A stretch of 64,000 bases of DNA from assembly GCF_014647415.1 (NCBI RefSeq), contig NZ_BMPD01000011.1, positions 19,887 through 83,886 on the forward strand, given 5' to 3'. Both the position numbers and the translations under genes were made by a program. Below the pieces are notes generated by a model. That model was given only the letters and a program-made list of their open reading frames with translations, had not been told where the DNA came from and made no database searches. Below are positions 62,142 to 64,000 of this stretch, one piece after another (position 1 is the first letter of the stretch; the number at the start of each line of letters is the position of its first letter). The DNA is from Haloarcula sebkhae. Its GTDB lineage: Archaea; Halobacteriota; Halobacteria; Halobacteriales; Haloarculaceae.

Positions 62142-63167
62142 CTAATTAATGATATCGTTTGCTTCGTCACGCGTTCGCTTTGCAGCCTCCTGTGCATAGC
62201 CTTCGTGGGTTGTCTCGATAGACTTGTGCCGCAAAACGTCCTGTGCCAACTGCGGGTTCTCGCGATAGATTTCTCGACCGAGGCCACGGCGAGCACCGTG
62301 TGGCTTCAACGGCTCCTCGAAGTCGTAGCCTGATTGCTCACAGAGGTCTGCCAGAATATTTCGAGCGGACTGTGTGGTGATCGACGGTGTCGGGTGCAGC
62401 GGTTTCGCCGCATTATCCAGTCGCGGAAACACGGCTTCGTCTTCGTCAGGTTCTCGCAGTTGCTTCCAGCGCCGAAGTGGGCGAAGCGCATCGTCGAGAA
62501 TCGGGGCAGACTCCCGAGTGCGATTCTTGCCGAACACCTGCATCGTGCCGGCGTCAAGATCAACATGACGCCACCGGAGGCCATTCCGTTCTTCATCGTC
62601 AGAGACGGCGACGAGTTCCGCGCTCCGTGCGCCAGAGTACGCGAGCAGAAAGACGAGCGCCTGGTCTCGATAGGCCGCTTCTCGATCAACGTCGTCGTGT
62701 TCGCCGGCTTCGTCGACGCGGACTGTGGCGGTTGCACAGATGGCTTCACGATCACGCACCGTCCAGTATTGCTGGTCGGTTTCAGTCTCGTCAGTCGGCA
62801 GTGGGTCTTGGGCGTGGTTGGTCTTGGCCGGGTTCGTCGGTATCAGTCCCTCGTAGACAGCCCACGTGAGGAACGAACGGACGTATGCGAAGTACCGCCG
62901 TGCTGTTTCCGGTGAGATGTCGTCCCGGTCGTCAGCTCGGGCTAGCTCACGAGCGTACTGCCGGCAGAGATCGTCGTCGATGTCCTTGAAGCCGGTGATA
63001 CCATGCTGGTCCCGTGCCCACGCGGCGAACTTCCGCAGCACGCTCGCGACGTTCGTTCGGTAGCGTCCGGAGTCGATATCGACCAGTCGTTTCCCGATGG
63101 CTGTCTCGAGGGCATCATCTCTATGAATAGCGTCATACTCAGGCGGAAGCCGATCCATGTTTTCCAT
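62142..63167 (-). CDS. tyrosine recombinase/integrase (XerC/D-like)
   Basis: 341 residues from ATG 63167 (MENMDRLPPEY); the longer frame upstream is Cys/Arg-rich. N-terminal SAM-like domain (VASVLRKFAAWARDQHG), then the catalytic part: Arg in SGARSAELV, Lys near FGKNRT, HGARRGLG (HxxR), RHKSIETT and Tyr in HEGYAQEA. Complete. Could integrate or resolve the element; no tRNA or att site was found next to it. Confidence 0.9.
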   Translation of the reverse strand: MENMDRLPPEYDAIHRDDALETAIGKRLVDIDSGRYRTNVASVLRKFAAWARDQHGITGFKDIDDDLCRQYARELARADDRDDISPETARRYFAYVRSFLTWAVYEGLIPTNPAKTNHAQDPLPTDETETDQQYWTVRDREAICATATVRVDEAGEHDDVDREAAYRDQALVFLLAYSGARSAELVAVSDDEERNGLRWRHVDLDAGTMQVFGKNRTRESAPILDDALRPLRRWKQLREPDEDEAVFPRLDNAAKPLHPTPSITTQSARNILADLCEQSGYDFEEPLKPHGARRGLGREIYRENPQLAQDVLRHKSIETTHEGYAQEAAKRTRDEANDIIN

Positions 63168-63378
63168 ACAGCGGCGGTGTTGGTCAAATTGGTGGTGCTT
63201 ACTGGACAAGAAAGACGGGCACACTCGCTGGACGAACAGTCCTGCTTGGCTTGGGGGTTGAGGCGTTGAGTGGATCGCCGCGCTTGTCTCATCAAACATA
63301 AAACCCAGTGGTGATCTGCACTTGCGCGTGACCCAGAGTTGGCCTATATACTTCTGAGGGAGAAAGTCCAACTGCAGC

Positions 63379-64000
63379 ATGTCCCCCAACCGACATCGGT
63401 CCTCCAACGAGAGAACACGCCGTCAGGTGCTTTCCATGGGCGGTGTAGCAGTCGTAACGTCACTGTCCGCGCTGACCTCTGGGTGTTTGTCCAGCCTTCC
63501 ACCTTTGGGAGATGCGCGGTCATATGGTCGCGTCGACGTCCCCTCTGCAGGAGATCCAACATACCGAACATGGCTTCCCGCACCGGAGAGTCTCGATCCA
63601 CCAGCAGATCAGTACGCGTTTAGCGCCATGCAACCAGCCAGCCCCCGGCCCGGCGCCCAAGAGACGTTTATTTCAGCACAAGCGAGGCAAAAGTGTCATG
63701 TAGACTACTTCGGCATCGGATTCAAGAATTACGATCGAATCATTGATTCCGCTTTCGGAACCGTGATTGAGGCAGCGTTTGACCGAAAGAGCGTTATACA
63801 AACTGTCATCGACAGCGGCTACGAGCGCGCCGGTGAGTATCGAGACTACAGGGTGTTTGACCGGATGGATATCCCACGCCGTGTTGCTATCGGCGACGAT
63901 GCCATCGTGTGGACGAGTGAACAGAGACACGACAGACCACATATAGAGGCACTTATCGACGCTAATGCGGGTAAACGACCTCGATATCACGAGGAAAATC
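63379..64000 (+). CDS. Tat lipoprotein, 3' end outside window
   Basis: The frame is open from ATG 63379 to the window edge (207 codons). Twin-arginine lipoprotein signal: TRRQVLSMGGVAVVTSLSAL then TSGC. The domain that follows (VDYFGIGFKNYDRIIDSAFG, VIQTVIDSGYERAGEYRDYR, RVAIGDDAIVWTSEQ) is not recognised. Divergent from the integrase gene across ~210 bp. Confidence 0.75.
   Translation, partial: MSPNRHRSSNERTRRQVLSMGGVAVVTSLSALTSGCLSSLPPLGDARSYGRVDVPSAGDPTYRTWLPAPESLDPPADQYAFSAMQPASPRPGAQETFISAQARQKCHVDYFGIGFKNYDRIIDSAFGTVIEAAFDRKSVIQTVIDSGYERAGEYRDYRVFDRMDIPRRVAIGDDAIVWTSEQRHDRPHIEALIDANAGKRPRYHEEN

Noticed and set aside
62097..63400. Search for a tRNA or att site beside the integrase
   Set aside because: No tRNA end, long direct repeat or obvious att core was found in the flanks that I could see.

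Overview
The window reads as a haloarchaeon (class Halobacteria), most likely Haloarcula or a close relative. The proteins are strongly acidic, and typical haloarchaeal families are present: a HalOD1 protein, 7TM/PAS histidine kinases, an archaellin, an FtsZ2-type FtsZ, Tat lipoproteins and a 30-nt CRISPR repeat of the haloarchaeal type. Genus is inference. No rRNA, tRNA, ribosomal or central metabolic genes were seen. Many broken genes, duplicated gene pairs, IS elements and base-composition changes point to a megaplasmid or accessory chromosomal region.

Layout. 0-16 kb: sensor kinases (1496-3700, 10904-11953), a HalOD1 protein, a NucS-like nuclease, an aldo/keto reductase, an archaellin, a three-repeat CRISPR remnant, and four decayed 3' pieces of one radical SAM gene. 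16-19.5 kb: the intact radical SAM gene, a paralogue and a TcmP-like partner. 19.5-27 kb: an AT-rich P-loop ATPase, repeated copies of a small two-gene A/B module, and a winged-helix protein fused to a complete FtsZ, divergent from a Rossmann-like protein. 27-37.3 kb: a plasmid or conjugation-like module with winged-helix regulators, tiny overlapping genes, a coiled-coil protein, and a pair encoding a hypothetical protein and a VirD4/TraG-like coupling ATPase. 37.3-46 kb: another wHTH/coiled-coil regulator, a motif-rich non-coding stretch, an intact IS1595-family element, transposase remnants, a coiled-coil plasmid protein followed by CTGACA/TGTCAG palindromes, and a broken IS5-like element. 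46-64 kb: a fluoride riboswitch with two CrcB genes, a MITE, alkaline phosphatase, SHOCT proteins, HicBA, a Doc-like protein, zinc-ribbon and PH-domain small proteins, a tyrosine recombinase, and a Tat lipoprotein running off the right edge.

The most unusual region is 28,938-30,390. It holds five diverged units of about 135-150 nt spaced about 230-310 nt apart. Each can fold into a closing hairpin, a short GTCG/CGAC hairpin and a long-range AGGTTCT/AGAACCT stem. The paired bases differ from unit to unit while pairing is kept, which is what a family of structured RNAs would show. The units lie between winged-helix/PadR genes and the plasmid gene cascade. The second unusual object is the wHTH-FtsZ fusion with its divergent neighbour. 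I know of no description of either, but could not search.
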